Source: Pseudomonadota bacterium (lineage in GTDB: Bacteria; Pseudomonadota; Alphaproteobacteria; CACIAM-22H2). From it: 24,395 nt of DNA. Each line of letters opens with the position of its first letter. The first letter of the stretch is position 1. Under the pieces are notes generated by a model that saw only the letters and a program-made list of their open reading frames with translations, was not told the origin of the DNA and made no database searches. This document shows positions 11,114-18,602 of the stretch, one piece after another. The stretch covers positions 1 to 24,395 of the forward strand of contig JAIUNH010000003.1 in the NCBI GenBank assembly GCA_020161965.1. Direction: 5' to 3'. The translations under genes were made by a program, and so were the position numbers.

Positions 11114-11800
11114 ATGCCCGCCTATATCATCGATCCGCCGGCCGTGAACGCCGCCCCCGTCAAGGGCAGCGACAAGCTGTTCCCGGTCCGCCGCGTCTAC
11201 TGCATCGGCCGCAACTACGCGGCCCATGCGATCGAGATGGGCCACGATCCGAACCGCGAGCCGCCGTTCTTCTTCCAGAAGAACCCCGACAACATGGATT
11301 TCACGGGCAAGTTCCCGTACCCGACCAAGACCAAGGACGTGCATCACGAGATCGAATTGGTCGTGGCGCTGTCCAAGGGCGGCACCAATATCGCGATCGA
11401 CAAGGCGCTCGACCATGTTTGGGGCTACGCCGTCGGTCTTGACATGACGCGCCGCGACTTGCAGGGCATCGCCAAGGATATGGGCCGCCCCTGGGAAATC
11501 GGCAAAGCCTTCGAGCGTTCGGCGCCGATGAGCGCCTTCGTGCCCGCCTCGCAGATCGGCCACCCGTCGTCGGGCAAGGTCGAGCTGAAGGTCAACGGCA
11601 AGGTCAAGCAGACCGGCGACATGAACCAGATGATCTGGAAGGTGCCGGAAATGATCTCGTATCTGTCGGAGTATTTCGAGCTGAAGGCCGGCGACATCAT
11701 CATGACCGGCACGCCGTCGGGCGTTGCGGCCGTGGTCGCGGGCGACACGATGGAAGCGACGATCGAAGGCGTGGGCGAGCTGAAAGTCAGCGTCGTCTAA
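11114..11800 (+). CDS. Fumarylacetoacetate hydrolase family protein (acylpyruvase/fumarylpyruvate hydrolase-like)
   Basis: 228 aa, the length of the short single-domain members. Metal ligands of the family are visible: E79 and E81 in HHEIELVVAL and D110 in VGLDMTRRD. The likely catalytic lysine is K131 (IGKAFERSAP), and TGTPSGV (198-204) is the conserved loop. Members cleave C-C bonds in 2,4-dioxo acids such as fumarylpyruvate, or act as oxaloacetate decarboxylases or tautomerases. AGGAG lies seven bases before the ATG. It converges on the GntR gene (stops 26 bp apart). A shared upstream element links it to the second hydrolase and the transporter operon. Confidence 0.92.
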   Translation: MPAYIIDPPAVNAAPVKGSDKLFPVRRVYCIGRNYAAHAIEMGHDPNREPPFFFQKNPDNMDFTGKFPYPTKTKDVHHEIELVVALSKGGTNIAIDKALDHVWGYAVGLDMTRRDLQGIAKDMGRPWEIGKAFERSAPMSAFVPASQIGHPSSGKVELKVNGKVKQTGDMNQMIWKVPEMISYLSEYFELKAGDIIMTGTPSGVAAVVAGDTMEATIEGVGELKVSVV

Positions 11801-11826
11801 GCGCAATGCGTGCCGGCGTTGCGGGA

Positions 11827-12504
11827 TCAAACCCCCAGCGCCGGCAGCACGCGGTCGCGCACCGATTTAAGGTGCGCCCGCATCAGCGACGCGGCCGTGA
11901 CCGCGTCGCGCGACGAGATGGCGGCGATGATCGCGTCGTGCTCGGCGAAACTAGCGTGATTGCGGGGCGGCGCTTTCGATGCGCGCAACTGTCCCCAGAC
12001 GATCGAACGCCGCACCACGTTCAACGTTTCGAACAAATGGAACAGCACCTTGTTGTGCGTCGCCTTGGCGATCGCCAAATGGAATTTGTTGTCCCACGCT
12101 TCGTAGGTGCGCCAATCCTTCGCCTCGCGGCAGCGGCGCGCGCACAACGCCATTTCGTCGAAATCCAATTTCGTGCCGTGCGCCGCCGATAGGCGCGCAA
12201 GCTCCGGTTCGATCGCCATGCGCGCCTCGATCACTTTGATCGGCCGCGCGAGCTGCTCGAGATAAGCGACGTCGTCCATATTGATCACCGGCCTTGCGCC
12301 GATGAACGTGCCGCGCCCGACATGGCGCCAGATCAATCCGTCGTTTTCCAATTCTGCGAGCGACTTGCGTAATTCGCCGCGCGACACGCCGAAATCGCCG
12401 CACAGCTCGCGCTCGGGCGGAAGGCGTTGATTATGTTCGTATCCGCCGTCCTGGATGTGACGGCGCAAACGTTCGGTCAAACCGATCGCATGGTTCTCGG
12501 ACAC
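11827..12504 (-). CDS. GntR family regulator with FCD ligand-binding domain
   Basis: 225 aa from the GTG at 12504; GTG 12510 and TTG 12513 are in frame alternatives. GGGAG (12519-12515) best serves 12504 or 12510. Residues 5-70 are the winged helix (RLPPERELCGDFGVSRGELRKSL, GRGTFIG). Residues 85-215 are the FCD domain with its expected metal ligands: the D and H of DNKFH, the H of EHDAI and the H of RAHLK. FCD regulators usually bind organic acids and repress catabolic genes. It is divergent from the operon starting at 12624. The operator-like element overlaps its start region, implying autoregulation. Confidence 0.92.
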   Translation of the reverse strand: MSENHAIGLTERLRRHIQDGGYEHNQRLPPERELCGDFGVSRGELRKSLAELENDGLIWRHVGRGTFIGARPVINMDDVAYLEQLARPIKVIEARMAIEPELARLSAAHGTKLDFDEMALCARRCREAKDWRTYEAWDNKFHLAIAKATHNKVLFHLFETLNVVRRSIVWGQLRASKAPPRNHASFAEHDAIIAAISSRDAVTAASLMRAHLKSVRDRVLPALGV

Positions 12505-12509
12505 GACCA

Positions 12510-12533
12510 CCAATCTCCCAATTGGTTAACCAA
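12510..12533. promoter_or_regulatory. Putative GntR operator between gntR-type gene and the FAH/ABC operon
   Basis: CCAATCTCCCAATTGGTTA (12510-12528) is the second copy of the element at 11012-11030. It continues into TTGGTTAACCAA (12522-12533), a perfect 12-bp palindrome, giving the half-site series CCAAT-N6-ATTGG-TTAA-CCAA. It covers the translation start region of the regulator and precedes a possible -10 TATACAT (12566-12572) for the rightward operon. Confidence 0.65.
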
Positions 12534-12623
12534 GCCGTCTTCTCAGTTCTTCTTCGGCGGCCCAATATACATACAACAACGGGTGGCGAAAACGTCCACG
12601 CGACAACGGGAGGAAATTCGACG

Positions 12624-13562
12624 ATGCGTCTCGCGACGATCCGGCAGAACGGTCTTTTGGAATGCGCGGCGATTTTGGCCGATGGTTCGGCGCTGCGTTT
12701 GGCCGCCGCCGCGCGTGCGGCATCTTTGCCCGCCGACCATTTCGCGTCGATGCAGCGCTTGATCGAAGCGGGCGCGCAAGGTCTCGACACCGGACGCGTG
12801 CTGGTCGCCAAGGCCGCGTCGCTGGGCGCCGCGATCGTGCCCGCCGCGAAGATCGAACTCGCAGCACCCTTGCCGCGCACCGCGAAGAACGTGTTCTGCG
12901 TCGGCCGAAATTACGCCGAGCACATCGCCGAGGGCGAGCGCGCGCAGAACATCAAAGTCGGCATCACCGAGCATCCGGTGTTCTTCACCAAGCCTTCGAC
13001 CGCCGTCGTCGGTCCGGGTGAAACGGTGCCGCTCTTCGCGCATCTGTCGGCGCAGATCGACTACGAAGTCGAACTCGCAGTCGTGATCGGCAAGCCGGGC
13101 CGCGATATTCCGCGCGCGCGCGCCTTCGAACACGTCTACGGCTACACGATCGTCAACGATGTGACCGCGCGCGACGTGCAGCGCCGCCATGGCGGCCAAT
13201 ATTTCAAGGGCAAGGGGTTGGACGGTTCGTGCCCGATGGGCCCGCATATCGTCACGGCCGACGAGGTGAAGACGCCGGGCAATCTTGGCATTCGCCTGCG
13301 GGTGAACGGCGAATTGCGCCAGAACGGCAATACCTCGGCGATGATCTTCGATATCCCGACGCTGATCGCTTCGCTGTCCGAAGGCTTGACGCTGGAGCCG
13401 GGCGATCTGATCGCGACCGGCACGCCGTCGGGCGTGGGTTACGCGATGAATCCGCCTTGCTTCCTGAAGCAGGGCGACGTCGTCGAATGCGAGATCGACG
13501 GCATCGGCAAGCTTTCCAACGGTTTCGCGACGGCGCAAGCCCCGGCTTCGAGCGCCGCGTGA
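12624..13562 (+). CDS. Fumarylacetoacetate hydrolase family protein, long form
   Basis: 312 aa from ATG 12624, with GGGAGGA nine bases upstream; the frame is open further upstream but crosses the operator region. A short N-terminal domain (1-80) precedes the catalytic FAH domain: FCVGRNYAEH (91-100), metal ligands E148 and E150 in DYEVELAVVIG and D179 in VNDVTARD, lysines at 195/197 in FKGKGLDGSCPMGP, and ATGTPSGVG (264-272). Members of this length include 2-oxo-3-deoxy-sugar-acid, homoprotocatechuate-pathway and acylpyruvate hydrolases. It is the first gene of an operon with an ABC importer and an LDH2-type dehydrogenase. It is not a recent duplicate of the protein at 11114; the two differ in length and most residues. 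Confidence 0.92.
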   Translation: MRLATIRQNGLLECAAILADGSALRLAAAARAASLPADHFASMQRLIEAGAQGLDTGRVLVAKAASLGAAIVPAAKIELAAPLPRTAKNVFCVGRNYAEHIAEGERAQNIKVGITEHPVFFTKPSTAVVGPGETVPLFAHLSAQIDYEVELAVVIGKPGRDIPRARAFEHVYGYTIVNDVTARDVQRRHGGQYFKGKGLDGSCPMGPHIVTADEVKTPGNLGIRLRVNGELRQNGNTSAMIFDIPTLIASLSEGLTLEPGDLIATGTPSGVGYAMNPPCFLKQGDVVECEIDGIGKLSNGFATAQAPASSAA

Positions 13563-13564
13563 GA

Positions 13565-13593
13565 AACGCCCGGCCGATTTCGGCCGGTGCGTT
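13565..13593 (+). other. Strong intercistronic hairpin between FAH and binding-protein genes
   Basis: CCGGCCGA/TCGGCCGG (13570-13577 and 13580-13587) around TT, extended by AACGC/GCGTT past one bulged T, gives about 13 bp. No T-run follows, so it is not a standard terminator. Such hairpins before a periplasmic binding-protein gene often protect the downstream message and raise its abundance over the flanking genes; that role is inferred. Confidence 0.6.
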
Positions 13594-13631
13594 CAACGAA
13601 CAACAATAACGATTTGAAGGAGAGGAACGTC

Positions 13632-14672
13632 ATGAGCAAGTCGACACGACATGCGTTTGGCCGCCGGACCGTACTCGCCGGTGCCGCCGCCGCACTTGCC
13701 GCACCCGCCTTTTCGTTCCGCGCCGCCGCACAGGCGCAGAATGTCACTTTCGTCCAGCCGAGCCCGTCGGCGATCAATTCCTTCCCCGTCTTCGTCGCGA
13801 TCGGCGAAGGCTATTACCGCGAGGAAGGGCTCAATGTCCGCGTCGAATCGATCAACGGTTCGGGCCCGGTGCTGCAAGCTTTGTCCGCCGGCCAAGCGCA
13901 GTTCGGCCGTCCCGGTCCGGGCCCCGTGCTGGCGGCGCGGTCGCGCGGCGTGGATGTGATGTTCATCTACAACGTCGCGGCGCGCACGAATTTCGGCGTC
14001 GTGGTGCGCGAAGGCTCGAACTATCAAAAGCCCGCCGACCTTAAGGGCACGACGATCGGTGTGGGCACCGCCGATGGCGCGGAAGTCGGCTTCGCGCGCA
14101 ACGTGCTGCGCGGGGCGGGCCTCAACGAAGGGACGGATTTCAAGTTCCTGACCGTGGGCGATGGCGGCCCGGCGACGGCCGCGTTCCAGCGCAACGATAT
14201 CTCGGCTTACGCGGCCTCGACCGCCGATGCCGCGATCCTCAACCATCGCGGCATGAAGGTGCGCGATTTGACGCCGGTCGAATACCAGTCGTTCTTCGGC
14301 AACGGCCTGGTGGCGATGGGCCAGACGGTGCGTAACAATCCCGATCTCGTCACCAAGTTCGGCCGGGCCTTCGCGCGCGGCCACGCTTTCGCGCTGAAGG
14401 CGGAGAACAAGGCCAAGGTGCTGGCGCATATGAAGGCCGGCAATCCGCAGGAAAGCGAGGATCCCGCGTTCGCGTCGGCGCTGTTCGACGCGGTCATGTC
14501 GAAGACCATCCCGATCGACGCGTCGAAGGGCCTCGGCTACCAACCGCCGGAAGTGTGGGCGGAATGGCAGAAGAGCCTGATCGAAACCGGCGATCTGAAA
14601 GCGCCGTTGCCCGATCTTTCCGCCGCCTTCACGAATCAGTTCGTGGCGGCGTGGAACGCCGGGATCCGCTGA
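13632..14672 (+). CDS. ABC transporter substrate-binding protein, NitT/TauT (NMT1-like) family
   Basis: 346 aa from ATG 13632, with AGGAGAGG six bases upstream. The N-terminus has twin arginines (GRRTVLAG, residues 10-17) and a hydrophobic Ala-rich stretch ending AAAQA, so it is probably exported by Tat and cleaved near residue 36. The mature part has the NMT1/THI5-type type II periplasmic fold: GEGYYREEGLNV near the start, then PADLKGTTIGVG and FQRNDISAYAAS. Homologues capture sulfonates, nitrate, pyrimidine precursors or aromatic acids; the ligand here is unknown. The ATPase gene follows with a one-base TGATG overlap. Confidence 0.93.
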   Translation: MSKSTRHAFGRRTVLAGAAAALAAPAFSFRAAAQAQNVTFVQPSPSAINSFPVFVAIGEGYYREEGLNVRVESINGSGPVLQALSAGQAQFGRPGPGPVLAARSRGVDVMFIYNVAARTNFGVVVREGSNYQKPADLKGTTIGVGTADGAEVGFARNVLRGAGLNEGTDFKFLTVGDGGPATAAFQRNDISAYAASTADAAILNHRGMKVRDLTPVEYQSFFGNGLVAMGQTVRNNPDLVTKFGRAFARGHAFALKAENKAKVLAHMKAGNPQESEDPAFASALFDAVMSKTIPIDASKGLGYQPPEVWAEWQKSLIETGDLKAPLPDLSAAFTNQFVAAWNAGIR

Positions 14673-15487
14673 TGTCGGGAGCCGTAGCCTTCGCGCCATC
14701 GCCGCCGCCGGAGCCGGTCGCCAAGACCGTCTACCAGCTGACCAACGTGGGCAAGACCTATGCGCGCAACGCCGTCGTGGCGTTGGAGGGGATCAATCTC
14801 ACCCTGCGCAAAGGCAGCTTCTCGTCGGTGATCGGATCGAGCGGCTGCGGCAAATCGACCTTGCTGAAAATCATGGCGGGCCTCATCCCCCCGAGCTCGG
14901 GGCGGGTTGTCCTTCAAGGACAACCCGTCACGGGTGCCCGCCGTGACATCGGCATGATGTTCCAGCAGGCGACGTTGTTTCCCTGGCGTACCACGCTGGA
15001 GAATATCGTCCTGCCGATCGAGATCCGCGACGGGCGCGAGGCGGCGAAGGCCGCCCACGACCGTGCGCGGGCCTTGCTCGAACTCGTCGGCCTGAAGGGT
15101 TTCGAGAAGAACTATCCGAGCGAACTTTCCGGCGGCATGGCGCAGCGCGCCGCGATCTGCCGGATGCTGATCACCGAACCCGCCGTGCTGCTGCTCGACG
15201 AGCCGTTCTCCGCACTCGACGAGTTGACCCGCGATTTCATGAACATGGAATTGCAGCGCATTTGCGCCTCGCGCGAGGCGACGGCGTTCCTCGTCACCCA
15301 TTCGATCCCCGAGGCGGTGATCCTGTCGGATGTCGTCTATGTCATGCGTCCGCGACCGGGGCGCATTGCCGAGGAAGTGGTGATCGACCTGCCGCGCCCG
15401 CGCACGCTCGACATGATCACGACGCCGAAATTCGGCGCGCTGGTCGAACGCATCCGCAACCGGCTCGATAAAGAGGCGTTCAAATGA
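14672..15487 (+). CDS. ABC transporter ATP-binding protein, NitT/TauT family
   Basis: 271 aa. All cassette motifs are intact: Walker A GSSGCGKST, Q-loop MMFQQATLFPWRT, signature LSGGMAQR, Walker B VLLLDEPFSALDE, switch histidine in VTHSIPEA. The FPWRT sequence after the Q-loop and the Asp-Glu-Leu after Walker B are typical of nitrate/taurine-type ATPases. The start ATG overlaps the previous stop by one base. The last four bases (ATGA) overlap the permease start, so all three transporter genes are coupled. Confidence 0.95.
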   Translation: MSGAVAFAPSPPPEPVAKTVYQLTNVGKTYARNAVVALEGINLTLRKGSFSSVIGSSGCGKSTLLKIMAGLIPPSSGRVVLQGQPVTGARRDIGMMFQQATLFPWRTTLENIVLPIEIRDGREAAKAAHDRARALLELVGLKGFEKNYPSELSGGMAQRAAICRMLITEPAVLLLDEPFSALDELTRDFMNMELQRICASREATAFLVTHSIPEAVILSDVVYVMRPRPGRIAEEVVIDLPRPRTLDMITTPKFGALVERIRNRLDKEAFK

Positions 15488-16347
15488 CGGCCCCCGCGAA
15501 CACTGCGGCACCCGAAGATACCGGTGCGGATACGATCTGGGCCGAAACGATTCCGTGGTACGACCGCGTCCCCCGCGCCATCGCGATGATCTTCCTCGCC
15601 GCCGTCTTCTTCGGTTTATGGGAAATGATCACGCGTTCGGGCGTCGTTTCGCCGATCATTCTGCCCACGCCGGGCGAAACCTTGCGCGATATCGTGTTCG
15701 TCGGGCGCAATCTGATCGGCGGCGAATACATGCTCGCCGCGTTGTGGGTCACGATCAAGGAAGTGATTTACGGCTTCGCCCTCGCCATGGCGATCGGCTT
15801 CTCGCTCGGCATTCTGGTGGGCGAGACCGGGTTCGGCGAGCGCGCCGTGATGCCCTATCTGGTCGCGATCGACACCATGCCCAAAGTCGCCTTCGCGCCT
15901 TTGTTCATCTCGTGGCTCGGCTTCGATATCGCGTCCAAAGTGGCGCTGGCCGCGTTCATCGCCACGTTCCCCATCGTCGTGGGCACGGCCGCGGGCCTGC
16001 ACGCCGCCGATACCAATGCGCGCATGTTGTTCAAGACGATGGGCGCTTCGCGCTGGCAGACCTTGTTCAAGATGAAGCTGCCCACGGGCTTGCCGCAAAT
16101 CTTCACCGGCTTGAAGATCGGCGCTGTCGGCGTGATGGCGGGTGCCATCACCGGCGAATTCCTGGGCGGCGGGCGCGGTTTCGGCGAATTGATCCGCGTG
16201 GCGGCCACCCAGCTCAACACGCCGCGCGTTTTCTCGCTGATCATCTATCTCAGCATCGTCGGTATGACGCTGTTCGGTCTCGTGGTCTGGATCCAGCGCC
16301 GCTTTGTGTTCTGGCACAAGGACCGCGTCGTCGGCAGCGATGGCTGA
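15484..16347 (+). CDS. ABC transporter permease, NitT/TauT family
   Basis: 287 aa inner-membrane subunit with about six hydrophobic segments (roughly 32-52, 85-112, 118-138, 150-175, 215-235, 250-275). The cytoplasmic EAA loop reads KTMGASRWQTLFKMKLPTGLPQIFTGL, the contact site for the ATPase. It is the inner-membrane channel partner of the binding protein and ATPase encoded just before. Its 3' end overlaps the next gene by eight bases. Confidence 0.95.
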   Translation: MTAPANTAAPEDTGADTIWAETIPWYDRVPRAIAMIFLAAVFFGLWEMITRSGVVSPIILPTPGETLRDIVFVGRNLIGGEYMLAALWVTIKEVIYGFALAMAIGFSLGILVGETGFGERAVMPYLVAIDTMPKVAFAPLFISWLGFDIASKVALAAFIATFPIVVGTAAGLHAADTNARMLFKTMGASRWQTLFKMKLPTGLPQIFTGLKIGAVGVMAGAITGEFLGGGRGFGELIRVAATQLNTPRVFSLIIYLSIVGMTLFGLVVWIQRRFVFWHKDRVVGSDG

Positions 16348-17392
16348 TCCGGCCCGCGTTCCGCGCGAGGCGCTGGAAGCGTTTCTCGCGCGCGTGTTCA
16401 TGGCCTTGCGCGTGCCCGAAACGGATGCGCGCAATGTCGCCTATCTGATGGCGGAGGCCGATGCGCTGGGCCATGACACCCATGGCGTGTTCCGCCTGCG
16501 CCAATATGTGAATCGCTTGCGCGACGGCGGGTGCAATCCCGTCGCGCGGATTTCCGTGGTGTCCGAAACCTCGGCGACCGCGTTGATCGACGGGGATAAC
16601 GGGCTCGGCCATCTGGCGATGCGCCACGCTTGCGGTCTGGCGATGGAAAAAGCGCAGGTCGCGGGTATCGGCTGGGTCGGCATTCGCGGGGGCAATCACG
16701 CGGGGCCGGCGGCCCTTTACGTACGCCCGCAAGCCGAAGCGAAGATGATCGGCCTGTGCGCCGCCGTGGGCAGCGCCAATCACGTGGCGCCGTTCGGCGG
16801 CACCGATATTCTGCTCGGCACCAATCCGATCGCGATCGGCGCGCCCAGCGGCGGGCCCGATCCTTTCGTACTCGATATGGCGACGACGGTGGCCGCGATG
16901 GGCAAGATCAAGACGCTCGCCCAGCGCGGTGAAAAAATGCCCGAAGGTTGGATGGTCGGGCGCGACGGCAAACCGCTGACCGATCCCGCCAAGCGCGACG
17001 ACGGGTTCCTGCTGCCGATCGGCGGCGCCAAAGGCTATGGCTTGTCGCTGGCGATCGGGCTGTTGGCGGGCGTGCTGAACGGGGCGGCGTTTGGATCGAA
17101 TGTCGTCGATTTCACCAAGGATACGCAAAGCGCCACGAATACCGGCCAGTTCGTCGCCGCGATCGATATCGGGGCGTTGGTCGGCGTCGCCGCGTTCGAA
17201 TCCGCGTGCAGGACTGTCTTTGCCGAGCTAAGGGCGTCGGCGCCGTTGCCCGGCCACGATCCCGTGCGCATTCCCGGCGAAGGACGGGGCGGGTATCTTG
17301 CCGACGCCGCCGAGCATGGCGTGAAAATTCACGCCGCCTTGCGCAAGGAACTCGACGCCATCGCCGGCGAAATCGGCGTCGCGGCGCTTTAA
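16340..17392 (+). CDS. LDH2/malate dehydrogenase-family NAD(P)-dependent oxidoreductase
   Basis: 350 aa, normal for this family (COG2055), which is unrelated to classical Rossmann-fold lactate dehydrogenase. Visible motifs: GHDTHG (44-49), GGNHAG with the likely catalytic H120, ANHVAPFGG (147-154), GTNPIAIGAP (160-169), GGAKGYGL (228-235). Members oxidise 2-hydroxy acids or reduce cyclic imines: malate, sulfolactate, ureidoglycolate, piperidine-2-carboxylate. Being last in an operon with an importer and an FAH hydrolase, it probably makes a 2-oxo acid intermediate from the imported compound. The start overlaps the permease end by eight bases. A terminator follows at 17439. Confidence 0.9.
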   Translation: MADPARVPREALEAFLARVFMALRVPETDARNVAYLMAEADALGHDTHGVFRLRQYVNRLRDGGCNPVARISVVSETSATALIDGDNGLGHLAMRHACGLAMEKAQVAGIGWVGIRGGNHAGPAALYVRPQAEAKMIGLCAAVGSANHVAPFGGTDILLGTNPIAIGAPSGGPDPFVLDMATTVAAMGKIKTLAQRGEKMPEGWMVGRDGKPLTDPAKRDDGFLLPIGGAKGYGLSLAIGLLAGVLNGAAFGSNVVDFTKDTQSATNTGQFVAAIDIGALVGVAAFESACRTVFAELRASAPLPGHDPVRIPGEGRGGYLADAAEHGVKIHAALRKELDAIAGEIGVAAL

Positions 17393-17438
17393 AAGCCGAG
17401 AATCCGCAAATATTTCGCCGTATTCGCGCCATCTTCGG

Positions 17439-17490
17439 GCGGAAGACTGAATTCGGCCGCCGGAATAGGCGAATCGTCTTCCGCGTTTTT
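17439..17490 (+). terminator. Intrinsic terminator after the catabolic operon
   Basis: A 9-bp stem GCGGAAGAC/GTCTTCCGC (17439-17447, 17476-17484) with a second inner stem (ATTCG-CC/GG-CGAAT, one bulge), followed by G and five T (17486-17490). It starts 46 bp after the LDH2-type stop and ends 28 bp before the next ATG, so it either closes the operon or sits in the leader of the next gene. Confidence 0.85.
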
Positions 17491-17518
17491 CGGACGGCCC
17501 CGGAAAGGAGTCGTCCTC

Positions 17519-17977
17519 ATGTTCAAACGTCCTCGCGCCACCTTCGCTTTGATTCTCGCGGCCGGCTTCGCCGCAACGCCCGCCTTCGCCGAGCCGCCGT
17601 GGCGGCGCGGCGGCGACCAACGCGACGGCCGCTACGAGCGCGACGGGCGCAGCAGCGTGTCCGTTTCGATCGTCATCGGCGATCCCGATCGGCGCGAAAT
17701 TCGCAGCTATTACGACACGCAATTTCGCGGCGGCCATTGCCCGCCGGGGCTTGCCAAGAAGAACAACGGCTGTATGCCGCCGGGCCAAGCGCGCAAATGG
17801 CAGATCGGCCGACCGCTGCCGCGCGACGTCGTCTTCCATGCCTTGCCGCGCGAGCTGGAATTGCGCCTCAACGTGCCCGCGGGCGGGCGCTATGTGCGCG
17901 CCGGCGCCGATATCCTGTTGTTGGCGATCGGCACCGGCATGGTGCTCGATGCGATCGAGGATCTGACCGAAGGCTGA
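17519..17977 (+). CDS. Secreted RcnB-like small protein
   Basis: 152 aa with AAGGAG eight bases before the ATG. A Sec signal peptide spans residues 1-24 (hydrophobic LILAAGFAATPAFA, cleavage before EPP). A charged Arg/Asp/Gly linker (26-45) follows. A conserved C-terminal part runs CPPGLAKKNNGCMPPGQARKW, GRPLPRDVV, GGRYVRAGADILLLAIGTGMVLDAIEDL, which matches the RcnB/CigR-type periplasmic domain. Two cysteines (74, 85) could form a disulfide or bind metal. RcnB of E. coli affects nickel/cobalt homeostasis; the role here is not established. The terminator at 17439-17490 leaves little room for a promoter, so its expression may depend on read-through. Confidence 0.75.
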   Translation: MFKRPRATFALILAAGFAATPAFAEPPWRRGGDQRDGRYERDGRSSVSVSIVIGDPDRREIRSYYDTQFRGGHCPPGLAKKNNGCMPPGQARKWQIGRPLPRDVVFHALPRELELRLNVPAGGRYVRAGADILLLAIGTGMVLDAIEDLTEG

Positions 17978-18012
17978 GCCTTTGGTTGCGCCGAAATTAA
18001 CCCTAAGCGCGG

Positions 18013-18062
18013 CGGCAGAGACTGCCGGGGCGGCAGATTATGCCGTGTAACAAACGCCCCGG
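18013..18062. other. Nested hairpins downstream of the RcnB-like gene
   Basis: CGGCAG-AGA-CTGCCG (18013-18027); CGGCA-GATTA-TGCCG (18031-18045); and an outer CCGGGGCG/CGCCCCGG pair (18025-18032, 18055-18062) that encloses the second. There is no T-run on either strand, so it may be a Rho-type or processing boundary rather than an intrinsic terminator. Confidence 0.5.
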
Positions 18063-18099
18063 CGCGTCGATAAACATATTTTAATCAAAGACTTAGATA

Positions 18100-18115
18100 T
18101 GGCACGCGTCCTGCG
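18100..18115 (+). promoter_or_regulatory. Candidate sigma-54 promoter
   Basis: TGGCAC-GCGTC-CTGCG, with the essential GG (18101-18102) and GC (18113-18114) separated by exactly ten bases; consensus is TGGCAC-N5-TTGCW. It lies behind an unusually A/T-rich stretch (about 18068-18099), as expected for activator and IHF contact. It faces the small gene at 18177. Transcription would start near 18126, just before a short hairpin GGCCGG/CCGGCC (18129-18150). Confidence 0.55.
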
Positions 18116-18176
18116 AAAGACGAAGCCGGGCCGGTGACAACAAGCCGGCCAAGCAAACGCGTTCGAGGTCCGTATC

Positions 18177-18602
18177 GTGCAGATCAACACGTCTTTCGCC
18201 ACCGCCGCTTTCGGCAATTACGCCGCCCGTTCCAAATCCGCTGCCGCCGCCGAGACCGATCCGGCTGCGCCCGAGGCATCGCCCGGCCGCAAACTCGATT
18301 TCACGTCGATGACCCGCAAGGAACTGATCGATTGGGTCAACGGCGAGATCAAAGGCGGGCGCATGACGCTCGACGAGAGCACGCCCTTCGTCGGCATGAC
18401 GATCAAAATTTCCGCCTATACGAAGCAATCGGTCGATATCGACACCGACATGTCGCGCGTCGACTTCACCGACATGGCCGCGAAGGGCGCCGACGGTGCT
18501 CGCTGGTTCGGCAACGAATCGCTGGCGAAATCGTTCGAATGGGCGATCGGTGCGATGCGCCGTGCGCAAGGTGGCAAAGCCGGGATCGATCTCGCGGCTT
18601 AA
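18177..18602 (+). CDS. Hypothetical protein, unrecognised family
   Basis: 141 aa from a GTG with GAGGT seven bases upstream. I do not recognise the family. The N-terminus (1-40) is Ala-rich and probably disordered. Residues 40-80 look like a folded core: LDFTSMTRKELIDWVNGEIKGGRMTLDES, a helix with acidic and hydrophobic positions. A C-terminal helix follows at about 112-132. There is no signal peptide, membrane segment or cysteine. It stands alone behind a sigma-54-type promoter. Its stop shares two bases with the stop of the convergent P-loop gene. Confidence 0.75.
   Translation: MQINTSFATAAFGNYAARSKSAAAAETDPAAPEASPGRKLDFTSMTRKELIDWVNGEIKGGRMTLDESTPFVGMTIKISAYTKQSVDIDTDMSRVDFTDMAAKGADGARWFGNESLAKSFEWAIGAMRRAQGGKAGIDLAA

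Noticed and set aside
11801..11826. GCGCAA/TTGCG partial inverted repeat between the convergent FAH and GntR genes
   Set aside because: Only five or six pairs and no T-run; too weak to call a terminator.
12543..12572. Full sigma-70 promoter for the FAH/ABC operon
   Set aside because: A TATACAT -10-like word is present, but no acceptable -35 is seen at 16-18 bp, so it is mentioned only as a possible -10.
13593..14699. 368-codon minus-strand ORF opposite the substrate-binding protein gene
   Set aside because: Same shadow effect; the plus strand encodes a complete NMT1-like protein with signal peptide and ribosome-binding site.
16948..18000. 350-codon plus-strand ORF across the LDH2-type and RcnB-like genes
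   Set aside because: Arg-dominated translation from a shifted frame; it runs straight through the terminator at 17439-17490.
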